Below, piece after piece: positions 25,138 to 39,127 of a DNA stretch of 64,000 nucleotides. The notes under the pieces are model-generated. The model saw only the letters and a program-made list of their open reading frames with translations. It searched no databases and was not told the origin of the DNA. The DNA is from Lanius collurio (taxonomy: Eukaryota; Chordata; Aves; Passeriformes; Laniidae). Numbering within the stretch: position 1 is the first letter of the stretch; each line of letters begins with the position of its first letter. Both the position numbers and the translations under genes were made by a program. The stretch lies in contig JACBWW010000045.1 in NCBI GenBank assembly GCA_020086605.1, positions 3,866,749 to 3,930,748 on the forward strand, read 5' to 3'.

Positions 25138-28089
25138 CAGTTGTTGTAGGTGACATTTGAAAGTTCCATTTATAATGAGAAACATATGCAGGACTTTGTC
25201 ATTGTTGGCATTACCTGGCTTGGTAGAAATTATTATTTTTAATCAAAGGCAAACACATTGATTAAGGATGCCACAACACTCCTCTGCCTATGGGGAACGT
25301 TAACAGTTTATAAATTGTTCTTGGTGACAATTCAGTAGTGAATTACTTTGATATATATGGCTAATAAATTAATATGATTAAGTTAATGAGTAGTACAAGT
25401 GTTGCCAAACTCCACTCGTCGGGCTTTTAATGCTGCTCCACATTTGCAGCTCGAGCTTCCCCCTGTGGTGAGAGGATCAGTGCTACCTACGCACTGTCAT
25501 TGTGATAAATGGCATATCCCACAGTGCCCTGCACTCCATCTGCTGTGTCCCCAAAATGAGAAATATTTTATACAAATCACACACTCAGAAGCTCAAAGGA
25601 CTGTAGAAAGATCTATTTTTTCAAACAATAATAAAAATGCATACGTCTCTTTAGCAACTCTTCATTTTTACTGTCATAATGAATGCAGATAGATTTGGGA
25701 AATGAAAGCTTGTGTGAGTAACATAGGAAAGTTATCCACTACACAGTAAAGCTGACAAATAAGTTACATGTGCGCTCTTTCATTTTATCATGAAATGTTC
25801 TTAGATAAAAAATGATGTTAGAACATCTATTTAACTGGATTTTAAAATTAAAGACCATGTGTGCAGCATGATTGAGTACCACCCATCTCATGCCAGCAGA
25901 TTTCTGTGCTGAAGGGAGCCTGAATTGGAGTGAATGAGGAATGCAGGATCATATCATTACTCTTTTAATACAGCCATTCAGTGGAGTTCTGATAATCTGA
26001 GAACTATACTTGGTGGCTGTGAGTCACTCAGTTCCTCTCTTTCCTTTTCTCTTTGAATATTATCTTTCTTTAAGGATCCATTTTCAGTGTCTGCTCTGTC
26101 GGGTGGGACATTATGTTTTTGACAAATGAATAGATAAAGCTGTTGAGATTTTGCTGAATGGTTAACCTTGTTGTAAATTTAATTTACACTTAGCCTCAAC
26201 TACTAATTACTGTCCGAGAAGTGTGAAACTCAGCAATATACTTCGATTTTTATGCATTTGTAAAATTTTTTTCTTTAAATTTGATCCCACTGAGTTTCTA
26301 CATCTTCAGAAATAACAAAGTTCAACGAGGGTGGTCACACTGAGAGAATTAAGTCTGTATCATCTTGACACTCAGGGTAGGACTGCACTGAGCCTGTCTT
26401 GATTTGCAGATGGAAAGGGAACTGTTTGAAAAACCTGGCTAAAGTGTCACAGTGTTAGTAAAACCAGTAAGTTTTAGTCTCTCTGTTTTTAGGAACCATG
26501 ACATTCTTTTCTACCAGCTTTTCTGTCAGTCTCCTGAGGCACTGAGGTCTGTAGTGATCACAAGCCCTATCTGCTTCTCTCTCTCTCTTGTCTTCACCTG
26601 GCTTTGAAATCTTTTCAGCTCCTTTAAGTTATTGCTAAGAAGTGCCTTAAAGTCATAAATGGCATCAGGAGGTGTGAAGGATTTACCTTCAGCACTCTCT
26701 GTTTTCTGGAGGACTGTTTTGGCAGTAATACTATTGTAACTGAATAGGTTTTGTTAGGTTTTATTTTCCTTTACAATGTCTTTGATAAAGTTGAACAAAT
26801 AGTTACCAATATCCCAAACAAGCATAGTTGAATGCCTCAAGAATGTTTGTGTAAGATTCCCACACTGACTGCATTTTGTGTATCCAGCAGTATTTATTTC
26901 AAAGACTTGTTAAACTCAAGTTATCTACACACACTTAAATTCTTATTTCTGGGACCTAAAACTAAATAGGTACAAATCTAACTGGAAGGAACAAAATCAA
27001 CACCTCTGGTTGCAGAAAAATACTGATCCCTCATCTACTTGCAATGCTAAAGGCTGCTATAGTTACATAAATAATATTATCTTGAAATATAGCATTCAGA
27101 TCTGCCTTAGATTGGAGTAGTGTGGTTTCATAAAGGAAATTCTTATAAAGCTGTATTTTGGCAAAAATTCTTGGTGTAACAACACTGGTGAAGCTACGGA
27201 GGAAAAAGAAGAGAACAAATCTCACTGGATTAAAAAATAAGCATGAAGTATTCTTAAATCCAGGTAGTTCCATAGTTCTGGTCAGGTCTTGAGTACTTTC
27301 ATTGTGATTTAAGTGCTTTTGTGCTCTGGTCCTTGTCCTGCAGTCGTGGAGTCCTACCCGAGGGAAGTGCTTCAGTGTGATTTAAGATCACACAAACAAA
27401 TAATGCCATTGAGTTGGCTTGGATTGCTTGGTGTCTCACACAGAAGTGTTTTCCCACTTCCCACTTCCCTATCCAGTTTTGGAGGACAGGTTCTGTGAGG
27501 ATTCTTTTGCAGAACTGCACATGCAGTCGGTGCCTGATCCCAGGTGGTGTCTCCTCCTGCACAGGAAGAATGTGCTCCTCTCTCAGCCCTTCCCAAGCAG
27601 CAGAATGTGATGCCAAGGGCTGGCAACAAATTAGGATTTGTGATGAACAGGAAACACCTCTTCCTGAGCAGTCTGAAGAGGGGACACATTTTTATTTGGC
27701 AGCAAGAATAACTAAAACAGGTTCATTGCCTGATCGCTCTCATTAAGTGACTGGGACTGTAGCAGGATTCCACTGGAAATGTATTTATGTTGTATAAACT
27801 ATTTCAGTTGTATAGTTTAGTTATATAATTAATTAGCATAAAACAAAACAAGCAGATTTAATGAGTGTAGTATTGTGCACCATCCTCTGCTAAACAGAGA
27901 GGCCTCTTGGTGTGCTGGTGGCAACTGGTGTTGCTGATCCTGGGTTGTATCTGTTTGAAAGATAAATGTAGGGCTGCAGCTCTGGAGGATTCAGTCTAGG
28001 AACCAAATTCATCCTGAAAATCCTTCACAAAAAAAAAAGAAATTCCTGCAGCTACAACCTCCCCTGACTTGAATATGAAAAGCTTTACT

Positions 28090-28720
28090 TCAGAAAGGAA
28101 GCATTTTATATAATACATGTCTGAATATAAATGACAGACATTTTATTAGGAAAAGAAAGCCTTTATTAAAATATAATGATCTACATTGTTTTTATGTAAT
28201 CTAATGAATTACAGTAAAAGCCTGAGAAATGAGCTGGAAAAGGTAGAGTACTTTCCCATGAAAGCAAGCTATGATAACCTTTTTATAATTCTTTAACATG
28301 TTGAAAGAGTATTTCTACACAGACTTATTAAATTAAGCAAGGTCACCTTTTCATTTTATTAACAGAATTAGTTTGCCAGATCATGGACTTTGATTCTGAA
28401 AAATGTAGATGAATCATGCTCTAACATATGTCAAGGAGAAAATTGGTTATAAAATGTTACATCATCTTGATGTACATTGCATCTTTGTTTCTACTGTTGA
28501 ACAATTGTAAAAAATAGAATTCTTAGTTACTGGTTTTTTGTATTTGCATATTGATTAGATATGCTTTAGTAATAATATTATTTTTAAGTGGATTATCTGT
28601 CCTGACTGGGGCAGTCACAATCTAATATTTGCATAAAAGGAAGAAAATACTCTGTTCAATAGCAGTATAAAATTTTGTTCTTTTGACATGCAGTATACAG
28701 TCATTACCCTGAAAGGTTAG
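28090..28720. promoter_or_regulatory. Candidate conserved element with two POU octamers
   Basis: Two perfect octamers in reverse orientation (ATTTGCAT) lie 85 bases apart at 28542-28549 and 28627-28634, and the first is followed directly by an ATTGATTAG homeodomain-type core. The block is repeat-free and AT-rich, with further cores such as ctaatgaattac (28201-28212) and attaacagaattag (28360s). Inferred from motif density only; an alignment across birds, reptiles and mammals would decide. Confidence 0.33.
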
Positions 28721-31700
28721 CTGTAAATAATAACCAGTGAAACTGGCCATGTGCTTAAAGATGAGCATATATATTACATTTACTAGGCTGACCCCAGTTC
28801 AGCAAAGCAGGAATAAAACTGGCATCATGTCATGCAGGTTATTTAGATGTGTTCCCAAATCTCTGCCCTGTGTATTACAGTCTTTTTATATAAGATGGGT
28901 GAGGAGGAAAATTATATTTAATGGATGTGTCGTAATTTTAGTGTAAAATCTGCTGTAATTGTTTATAAAGAACTTTGCAATCATTCCTAATTAAGAAAAA
29001 ATATATATATTTCTAGTCCCTTGGAATGTCTTAGTTTCTGTCTCTGCCTCTTGTGACCCCCTTTGTGAAAAAAGAAGCAAAGGCTCTTTGCTGGGATGTG
29101 CAGTAGAACTGAGAGAACATCCCAGCAGTAGCCCCAAGCTCTCTGTAAATAAGGGAGCGAACGGAGCAGGTTATTTTCATGGTGCTTGTGTGGTTTCAGA
29201 TGAAAATAGGCAAATGTGCAGCTGTAGCTGGATCTCACATGAGCAGGAAGCCTGGTCCTGGTGCTGCGGGTGCACTTGGCTTGGCCCTGGCAGTCACAGA
29301 GCAGGTGACTTGATTACACTGAAATCAGGCAGAAAATGTCCTTTTCTGGCCACTCGAGTGAATCAGTCAAATTATCGAGTGGCAAAACTAATTCTAAGCC
29401 TTGGGCCCTCAGAGCTGCCACTTCCTATAAGTCAAGCCTTCCCTTAGTGTGAAATTGTTTTTTATTTTATTCTCTTTCATTTATTATGCTTATTTCAGCT
29501 AATCCACTCAGTGAATGTGAATTACCCAGTACACCAAATCTGTTTCAGATGTGCAGCCTTCTCATGCCTTGCTGGTGAAACAGGACTGGTTTCTTTTTAA
29601 GGACTCCTGACTCTGTTATGAGCTATACACTTAAAAGTAATATTTCATTTTTTCAGATGAGAACTCCAAGGAGGAGAAGAGTTTGAATATAGTTTAAAAT
29701 TAACTAAAAGTGCATATGGCTGAGCTGTTGTTTTAAAAGCACTTACGATTCAGATGGGTCACATTTTTAAGAACTAGAAATACATCTACAGTGAATTGTA
29801 GGCCATTAAGTAATAGTTAATTTGAATGACTTTGACAGAAAAAATACTCCTTTGGAAAGCACTGAATATTGTTTTCCAGCAGTAAAATACTGCCTTCAAT
29901 TCTGGCAGAAACAGAGCTGAGATGTGCTCAAAGCACTCATACAGGTGATATACCCTAGGCAGTAATTGGGTGTATAATTCTGTCCAAATGGCAATCCCTC
30001 ATGTGACTGTGCCCTCTGGTACACAACATTAGCATCTTCCAATAAAAGAAGAGCAAAACATATGGAGTTTTTTATTTCAAGCAAAGAAAAATCAAAAAGA
30101 ATAATGAGGATAAAAAGTAAAGTGCCTGTGGTGATGGGCAAGGCAAGTTGCAGGGGAGTTGCTGCAGCAGAGTGCTTCAGAAGAGCAAAGCAAAAGCAGC
30201 CTGAAGGCACCTCCCAGAGGCATCCAAATAGAGGCTTCCTGTACGTGCAGGACAAAAACTGGTAGATGCACACGTATCAGATGCTGAAACAAAGAGGCAT
30301 CCAGCATGAGAGGCCAGAGATGTTTCTTTAACTCCTGGCCACACGAGCTTGGAGCTGATGGGCGGAAGGAGGGAAAAGAAGGGAAAGTTGAAAGGCTCAT
30401 ACTGTGATTAAGATGGATGTGTTGCTGACAGTGTCAAAGCAACAGCTGCTAAATCTAGGAGGCACTTGAAAGAGCCTCTCCATTTTGTTAGGTGTGGAAG
30501 TCAATAGGTTATTTGGGCTAAGAGCACCCTATTATTCAAATTCAGCTGACCCAGAAAGCTTTGCCAGCTCACAGTGGCAATTCGGAGGGCTCTGCCCTGG
30601 TGGGTTTAGCACTTCCCTGGTGCTGTGGAGTCCTGTGTAATATATGGATATATTGATCTCGAGTTTTTTTCCTGAAATTCATTAGATTAGTCAGTGTAAA
30701 GCTTCAGGAGGCTATTTTGTGTTTGTAGCTGCGTTAGATCGCTGAAAACTCGTCAGCAGAGTCTCTCTTTCCATCCTATTAAACGTCAAGGAAATGCACC
30801 ATGAATTGTTTTGGCCTTCCTGTTTTGGAACGGGTTCATTACAAATTTTAATTACAGATAATATTTCTTCAGAGTAGCTTATCAGTCTGCATTAGCTAAG
30901 CATGAGTCCTAATCCTGTTGAGAATTTTTATTCATTTGTGGGAAGTTCTCACTGTAGATGGCACTCAGGAAAATATTCTGGGAAGATGTATTTTTTTGCC
31001 CATTGATATGGACCCATCCTTCCCTTTCTGTTGTGTTGTGTCTCTCCTGATCTCCATTTTTCCTTGCATCATATTACTCTGCCTTTCCTCTTTTATTTTT
31101 TTGCCCTTGACTTCTGTGTCTACACCACAATTTGTGTTGACCTTGAAGTTGCCCTCAATTAGCTGAGCCATTCCCATACTGTGGCCCACTCCAAAATCCT
31201 CTGCACCCAGCTCCTGATTGGAAAAGCAGAGCCATCCTAGAAGCTGCTCCATGACCATTTTTCTTTTCCTTTCAAGTTAGTGTTTATTTCCAGGCAATAA
31301 AGAGAAGGAGTGATACAAAAGAGATGGAAGCAATAAATCCTAGGGTCGCTTTGGGTGGGTTTCCTGTGCTCAACCCAGCCCTGTCTGTGCCACCTGGAAA
31401 AAGAGGCAGATTGGGAAAGTTGGGATGAGAGATAAATCTCATCCATGAAAGTTCAGCAAAGCTCTGGAGATGCAGAGGTTGTCTGCCAGGGATCAGGAAT
31501 TTGAGGGGGAATGGTCAGACAGGTGTTCAGGTTCTGATCTCTGGAGCAGCCCTGGTCGGAAGCCGTCTTTGTGTGACGTCCCTGCAGAACCCCTGTGCTG
31601 ATACAGGAAAAATGACACTCTGATCAAAACAGTTCAGCAGACAGTAAAATATGGGTTAGTTTTGGGATTTTTTTCAAGGCTAAGATGATTAACCACTGTG

Positions 31701-33773
31701 TTAATTGAGGAATTAGCTGGCCTTGGTATGGAGTCAATTTTCTGTTTTCCTGTTCTACAGCTCAAGAAAATCATGCTGGTCTCCAAAGAATGGGTGAACT
31801 GTGACATTTGATGTTATCACTCGTGTATTTTTGCTAGGTGATAGCCAGTAATTCAACTGCAATACTTGCACCATCTGCATCATCAAATTCTGGTCTTACA
31901 CGTCTGTGAAGTTAGAAATGGAAATGTTGCAGTGGGTTTTCTGGGATGCCATTCAACTGCGATTGGGGGAGCAGTTAAATATTGTGGTGAAATTATTTTT
32001 CACAAGTACGAAGTGTCCATAACCGTCCCCTTTAAAAGGTGCTCAAGAAACTTTGAACTGTTTCAGCCTCACCTTCAATTTTTTTTCAAGTTTATGTGTG
32101 TTTATTTCATGAAACAGAATAAAAGAAATTGTGTTTGTGTGTCTAAAAGGAGTTACCAAGATCATTTCATCAAGCAGTTGGAATAAAATACAGTAACTTT
32201 CTCTTAGTTTTTATATTAAATCTCAGATTAAAATGAAACTTTTTTGAAGTGCAGAATGTATGAAGTGTTGGTTGATCTTGGTTTAACTGTGACTCTGAAG
32301 ATGCCTGAGTTAAATTGATGAGAGAGAGTAGGTTGACACTGATCTTGCTGGTGCAGACTTGTAACCACATTAATATTTTACTTCAGAGGACTAATCTGTG
32401 TTTGCCTCTTTCTGCACATCTAGAAGAAATACCAAGTGCTGCTGATGCTTTACTGCTGGTTGGGTCATTTTCTGGTGGAGGGTGTGAACTTGTGCTATGG
32501 CTAAGGGTTCCCTCAGTGTCTCCTACATCCACACACTGGAGTGGCTGATTTTCTCTGTTTCATTCTTTGCTGGGAATTTCATTGGAGAGAATTAGCTATG
32601 CAATGTATGTATTAATCAGATTAACTCCTGATTTTTCCTTTAGATAGGAATGTCTTGCTTTCTCCGTTTGAGACATTCATTGTGTTCTATGATGAACAGT
32701 GTCTTTAAGTGAAAGGGAATTGAAATATCTTCTCAGGGTTAGTTCTAATTTTACTTAATGGATGAAGGAAGATGAAAGGCAGCCTCTTCCCCAAGGTTAG
32801 TTAACATTAGAACTTGAACCTAATTAAGGGATTTGAGATTTTTTTTACTTTTTTTTTTTTTTATTAGTTTCAAGAAGTGAGAATGTTTAAGGCACTCCCA
32901 GATGCCTGGCTCCTGGCACAGGGATGGTCTGGGGACTCACTTGGCATCTTCTGGTGCCCCATTCCCATCGTGCCATTTCTGTGTGTTTGGGTTCTGACTG
33001 GCAGGTGTCTGTCATCCTGCTTCCACTCCTGCAGAACGATGCCAGCAGTTGTATTGTGCCATGTGGGGACTGACGAGGTTGATTAGTCAATAGATATGAA
33101 ATATTTAGATGGCAGAAAATGTGTGTAGTACAGTGAGGCCATGATTATTAGTCATGTCTTTAAAAAAACCTTGCACTCAATTTCAGGGCATTCCGCCCAC
33201 AGGAGAAGAGTGAGAGCAGATTTTTGCAGTGAAATTGCAGAGAACTGTGGTAGATTAATCGAAGTTGCAGTCCCTCAACATTTGTATTCTATTTGGGATG
33301 TCACTTCCAGTAAGCTTTTTAGAAATGTAGTGGTGCAAATGGAAAAGTTTCAGAAAATATTAAATGTAACAATGAAGACTTTTGTTCTTCATTAAACCGT
33401 TTCTTGATGTTTCCCGATAGATTTTCATCTAAACACTTGCTAATCCCAGAGCTCTGACAGGCAAGGCCTGCTGAATTAGGCCAACTTCTTCTACAAATAG
33501 CTGCTGCACATGAAACAGTAATCATTGCTTTCCAGTCTATTATTAGATTGACTTCATAGGGATTGCTTTTTTCTCCTGTGAGTTGATGCATAAATGACAT
33601 GCTTTACCCTCCAATAAATCTAACAGCAGAGTGGCTCTGACATGATGTTCGTACCCCTTAGTCCCATGACAGATTATTTTTGATGGCTGCAGAAGTTTAC
33701 AGCAGCTTGAAACCATTAGAATTTAAAGGCATCATTGAAATTTTACAGCGTACCTGCCTCAGACACAACAGGG

Positions 33774-33980
33774 CCCGCGCTGAGCCGGGGCTGCGGCGTG
33801 CGGGCTCCGCGCTGTCACCGCCTGTCACGGGAGCCCTTCCTGCCTGTGCTGATCCCCAGCTGTCCTGGAGAGGGGGGAGACTCTGCTACAGCTCCTCAGA
33901 GAGCGTGTCCTTCCGGGCATCCTCCCCCTGTGCCTGAAAATCCACCTGGAGAGTCCTAATGCACGGGGAGAGCGCGTGGC
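33774..33980. other. Second CpG-rich islet in the large intron
   Basis: About 15 CpG dinucleotides in roughly 205 bases, ten of them packed into the first 60 bases (gcccgcgc to gtcacggg). The surroundings are AT-rich and CpG-poor. No promoter motif, exon or known repeat is recognised. It is similar in kind to the islet at 21880-22120 but I see no sequence similarity between them. Confidence 0.45.
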
Positions 33981-36910
33981 ACACACACAAGGCCCGTGAA
34001 TGTGGGTGAACGTGCTGAGAACATTGGAACCTTTGTTTCTCGTTACCCTCTTTAAAGATTTTTATATTGTTAGTGCTCCCTTTATTCCCACCTTCTCAGT
34101 ATTGTTAAGTTCAGTTTTAGTAGTGTATACGTGCTTTTAATAGAGTTCTTTTTTTCCAGATTTAAGAACTTTCTGGTTTTTTTCCTGATGAAACACAGAC
34201 AAAGTTTGCAAAGCTCAGGACTCCTCAAATCCATGGTGTTTACTGCTATTTATATCTCCTGTGAATGAATGGCTGGTATTAGCTCTGGTTCTAAGATGTG
34301 TTCAGCTGGTGTTTCATACATCTGTCTAAAATTTGCTGCTTTTAGACATAAGAATCACAACTACAAAATTGCTGTCTGGCGTAGCAGGAAGATCTGTGCT
34401 GATTTCCATTGATTTGTGTGTGTTTGTACATACCTAAAAAACACCATATCAAATTGAGCCCTACAGATCCCCATAAATCTCTCAATAGATTTCTGTTCTA
34501 TTCTGTGAGGTTTCTAGAAAAAGAAATGAAAACTTTTTCATCTGACTGCTCTGGTTTTGTGTTCTGGACAGAGTGATTGAACCTGCTCGTGTTCTTAACT
34601 TCTGTCCTGTAATAGTTATGTCAGGCAGATTCAGGTCGATGGATCTGGTGTGGAATAGGGAGCTAATCTTAACACAGATCTACTGTAGCCTGATGGGTTT
34701 TTATTTGACAAACAGCCTTTTTAGGGAATGCCATTATGGAGTGTAAGATGCAAAGATACTCCAAATGGTACATATTGCTGATTGATAAATAGGAAGTTCT
34801 CCAAAGAAATCTTTCAGGTATTTTCTTTAATTAGGTTATTCCCTTTCCTTAAAACAATCAAAAAAAGAGATGTTTAAAAGTCACATGGATTGAATCCCTT
34901 AGTAAGGTGGGTTTGGAAATGGGTTCTACTTGTGCTCTGTTGTGGTCACAGGCTCCCTTTTTCTGAGCATCCTTTACCATAAGTGGTACTTCCCCATTTG
35001 AGGATGTAGAACAGGAAGTGACAAGAAGATTTCTTTGTGGAAGTCTTAAGCCCTATAGTTTTATGTATCAGTGTGCTTATATTACAGTCTTTCTGGAAGT
35101 AAGATCGATTTTGTTAGGGTAAAATATTTATGCCTTAAGAGGAGAGTAATTAAAAAAGGTATTGAGAAGGTATTTGGAGTTTCCAAACGTGAACTTTAGC
35201 TACTGAACTGTGAGCATTAAAAGCTTTGCTCATTAATTCAGGGAAGAGAATTAGTGCTTGATATACTCAAGTAGGTATTAAATTTGGTCTTACTAGACCA
35301 CCTTGAAATTCGATTTTAGGTGTTTAAAGCATTCTTGAACAGGGTTTGAATCTCTTCTCTGTGACACTGTTCACTTGAATTACCTGAGCTGCCTGAGCTC
35401 AGTCTCGTGGTTGGTCACTGCTGTGACAGTCCTGCAGGAAAGGCTGAGTGCGTTTTATGGGGCTGGATTCATCCACATCTGCACCAGTGACCTCTGTTCT
35501 TTCCCTCAATATGGATATTCCAACCTATTTTGTGATCTTTACTTTTATAAATGATGATGAAATGATGATCAGTTGGGCTCTGTCTCACAGAGCCTTCTGC
35601 AGATGAAATAAAAGGTGTTGACAGCACAGGGAACCATACCATTTCAGAATTAGGCCATTTTTCTTCTGACTGGGAGAGTCAGAAGTGAAGGGACCCAAGG
35701 ATTAATCCACTGTTTATATCCATACAGAACCTCACAACATGTGGATTAAATCTTCCCTGCACCTGCAGTATAACATTTTCCTCATGCTGTAGGGTAGTAC
35801 CTTAACTAAAACCACCACAGCTTTCTGATGGCTTCAAAGACATGAAAAACCACAGTCAGGATGAAAGCGTTTTATTGTTTGTAATTTTTAGCATAGTGCA
35901 TATTAAATGTAATAACTGATGAGATTAGTAGTATAATCTATTACCATATGCAAGAACCATGCTCCATAAGTTATATACATCTTTAAGAACTGTTAACTTT
36001 TATAGAATCTGCTGCAACAAATCATTCTGGGAATGCTGTGTACTTGTGTTTCCAATTGAGGCTCTTACATTTGGTTGAAGTATCTTCTGTGCTTCTATCA
36101 TCTCATAATTTCCTTCAGAGCAAAGAGAGAACAATCTGCATGTTGGGTAGGAGGATGAGGGAATGCTAATTGAAACCATGTAATAAAAAGGTAATTTAGC
36201 AAAACTATTAGTTTTTGGTTTTTTACTATTTTAAACCTATTATTTTTAAAATTACATCTGTATTAAAAAGGCTGTAAAACTCCACTCCATGTCAGCACAT
36301 TGCATCTTAATTCTCATTTTCCTTTGCATGAATAGTAAAATCTTTATAAATTGAGAACCAAAATTAATTGAATAAACTTCAGTTGAACATTTTTATGTTA
36401 ATGTTTGGATTAAAAAGAGGCATATTACAGACTTTCTGAAGAACATTTAATGGTTTCTAACATTGACCACACCTCGAACGCAGCACAGGGAAAAAGTGCT
36501 GATGGAGGGAAACAAACCCCAAGAACAAATGTTAATTGGCTTGTGTGTTTATGGCTGGTTTTAGGCTGTGATGGAGTTGCTTATTTGTTGCTGGATCATG
36601 GTTTTCCAGCCACAACCACTATCAGAAAATGTTCTTGGTCAGCCTGGCAGCCTGTGGGCTGCCCTGTTCAGCACCTGGAGGTGGGGCTGTGGGTTGACCC
36701 AGGTAACTTTCCTTTTCCAGGTCATTTTTGAGCTGAATCGTGTCTTCCATGTCGAGTTCCTACAAATCCTCCATGAGGAGGGAATTTATTTAAGAGTGAG
36801 GACAATACAGGGGACTTAATGAGTGGGGACAGCAGTGGTGAGGCTGGAGCAGGGGAGCAGAGAGCTCAGAGACCACCTGGCCCTTTCCTGAACGTGCTTG
36901 GCCCTTGTGA

Positions 36911-36986
36911 TTGTGTGTTTGTGTGTTTGTGTGAATCTGAGGGTGTGTTTGTGTGAATTTGAGTGTGTGTGAGTGTGTTTGTGCAC
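36911..36986 (+). repeat. GT-rich degenerate repeat (GTGTGTTT type)
   Basis: Repeated units of the form gtgtgtttgtgtga(at)(c/t)tga(g). An 18-20-base unit 'gggtgtgtttgtgtgaat..' recurs imperfectly. Read on the other strand it codes a spurious His/Thr/Gln-rich peptide. Likely an impure, aged (GT)n array. Confidence 0.8.
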
Positions 36987-37039
36987 ACCCCCTGGGTTGG
37001 GGCAGTGTTGACACAGCTTTTCCCTTTGCTCTTACTCAT

Positions 37040-37530
37040 AAATGCTGGGATTACCTGGGCGATTGTTTTCTCAGAATGCCATAATGTAATCTCAAACCTA
37101 ATACTCCAACAACCATGCACTAATTAAAACTGCAATTATATTTTTGCTCAAACAAAACGACTTAATAAACATTATCACAAACTGTTTACCCTTCCCAAAA
37201 ACAATTTATGCTCACTAATACAATTTCCCATTAAAACTGCTGCCAGGTAAATTAAAAACTCTTGAAATAGTAAGTAAGTGGGAAATTAATTCAACAGTTT
37301 AATCTAGAGCTAATAACAGTTGCAAGCTCAGAAAAAGATTGCTACAGCAGGGAGTTAATTAACAGCTTATTCCCCATTTGATAAAAGTAATCCACTCTAA
37401 TTCCAGTGTAATTTACCTCAATGTAATATAAAACCACAAGCTGCTTCTGGTGCTGGTAATTATTAGCCTTGTCCTGTGGCCACATTGACAATAAAATTCA
37501 GCAGTATCTTAATAATAAGAGGCAGTCTGC
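37040..37530. promoter_or_regulatory. Candidate conserved enhancer, homeodomain-core rich
   Basis: About 490 repeat-free bases with many homeodomain-type cores: actaattaaaac (37119-37130), gaaattaattc (37283 region), gagttaattaacag (37352-37365), ggtaattattag (37455-37466) and cacaattaaag (37538-37548). There are also short non-AT stretches of the kind preserved in deep enhancers, such as attacctgggcgattg and gctgccaggtaaatt. The texture is the same as the block at 15690-16290. No promoter or ORF is present. The call is an inference from texture and gene context. Confidence 0.42.
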
Positions 37531-37899
37531 TAAATGCCCACAATTAAAGATGTAACATGGAATCTTGAAGCTGCAACAATCATGTGTGAAGCTGAAGGGA
37601 CTGGAGGTTCAGTTGTGACAACCTCCAGTTGCTGTTTCTCCTCCTCCTCCCCAGGTGTGCCTTTCCTAGCCCAGGTTGTTTTTCTGCATGAATTTCGGTC
37701 TCATAAATGCACTGAGGTGCAGGGAGCAAGCAGCACTGGTGTCTTTTCCATGTGAGACACAAAGTTTGAAGCTCTTGACCTGAAATACCACACAGGGATC
37801 ATAAATGCAGGGTGGCTCTTATGACCTCAATTATAATAAAATCTGTTTCCCTTCCATTTCTCTTTTTGTGTGGTTAAAACCAAAGATCAGATTTTTTAA

Positions 37900-37928
37900 G
37901 TATATATTTATTTATATATATATATATG
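37900..37928 (+). repeat. (TA)n-type microsatellite
   Basis: tatatatttatttatatatatatatatg: alternating TA with two TTT interruptions. Simple repeat. Confidence 0.85.
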
Positions 37929-38999
37929 CATACCCAAACGAATATGCAATCATTAGTCTGTACAAATGCATGAGATACAAGTTTTATTACAAATATTCTT
38001 ATTTGATCCCAAGGTAGTATTTTCTGATAATTATTTTGATTTCCTTTTGAGCAATCATGGCAGTCTGTCAGCAAACTTAAACCTGATATTTAAGTATTGC
38101 CAGGTTTCCTTAGTGTGTTTTCTGTTGGGCAGCCTTCCTGGTTTGTTTGCCTGAGGTGTTCTTAGCACTTTTCCATTGTCACTGATGTAGGGATGTGATA
38201 GTAAGGATAAGGACAAGTTAGTGTACTGTAATCACAATTTAACTTAAGTACATGAAATTAAATGACCTATTTTATCATGTAAATACTCATACTTGAAATG
38301 ACAAAAAAGTGGTGTTATTTTAACCCAGTGATTGTTATTAACAAAGGGTGAGTTTGATTTTCTCCTGTCACCTAAAACATTTGTTTACAATATTTATGTA
38401 CTCGAGGAACTTCCTTCTGGGAAAGGAAAATAAATGCCTGGGATGTGCTCATTGGATAACAATTGCTAACAAATCCATGTGAAGTTACAGCTGTAGGGAT
38501 TTTTTAATTGTTCTGAGCAGAGGAAGGATTGACTTTAAAGGCTGACTTTGAGAAGACAAAGCACAGGTTCTGGGATTGTCCTCTCCTGTCACAGAGGTGA
38601 CAGAGATGAAGGCAGTGACTGCACTGATGGCTCACTTAGAGGGATTGTGTTCTTCCCCACATGTTCCTCAAGAAATCTGCATTTTTCTGGTGTAGTGTAG
38701 AGAAAGGCAGATGTTTAGAACTGAATTAATGCTTTTAGTACAGGTGAGATCTGGCTGAATACTCTCCCTACTCTTGTACATGCTCATTAGCTGAACCAGT
38801 GCCTTTTTTTCTGCATAAATGTGGCTCTTATTTATAATATTAATAGTTTTGTCTACTTCCAATGCTGATTTTTAGTTTGACTGAGTAATCAGCCCTGGAG
38901 CAAGGAATGTGTTCCCAAGAAGAGCTGGGCAACACCACAACTGCAGCTGGCTGGGAGGGATGGGTGAGCCCTGAGGCTCCCAGTGGGTTCAAATCTCCA

Positions 39000-39127
39000 T
39001 CCTTGCACATACTGAGCTCATCTGGACACTGTCCTGGGAAACCTGCTCCAGGTGACCCTTCCTCCCAGGGGAGAGTTGGGCTTACATGATCTCCAGAGGT
39101 CCTGTCCTACCTCAGCCATTCAGTGGA
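39000..39127 (+). mobile_element. CR1 LINE 3'-end fragment
   Basis: The string 'ctggacactgtcctggg', then 'aacctgctccaggtgaccct', and finally 'gatctccagaggtcctgtc' with 'ctcagccattcagtgg' follow the CR1 3' end used by subfamilies with a 'gatctccagaggtccc..ccaacctcagccattctgtg' terminus. The + orientation is the same as the gene. The upstream limit is uncertain and the element may begin somewhat before 39000. Truncated and non-coding. Confidence 0.8.

Noticed and set aside
25120..25142. Cryptic exon after the T18-CAG acceptor-like signal
   Set aside because: The downstream sequence (ttgttgtaggtgac) has an immediate in-frame stop in some frames and no similarity to DACH2 coding sequence.
36790..37120. 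Thr/His-rich frames on - over the GT tract
   Set aside because: Translation of a degenerate GT repeat; low-complexity peptide only.
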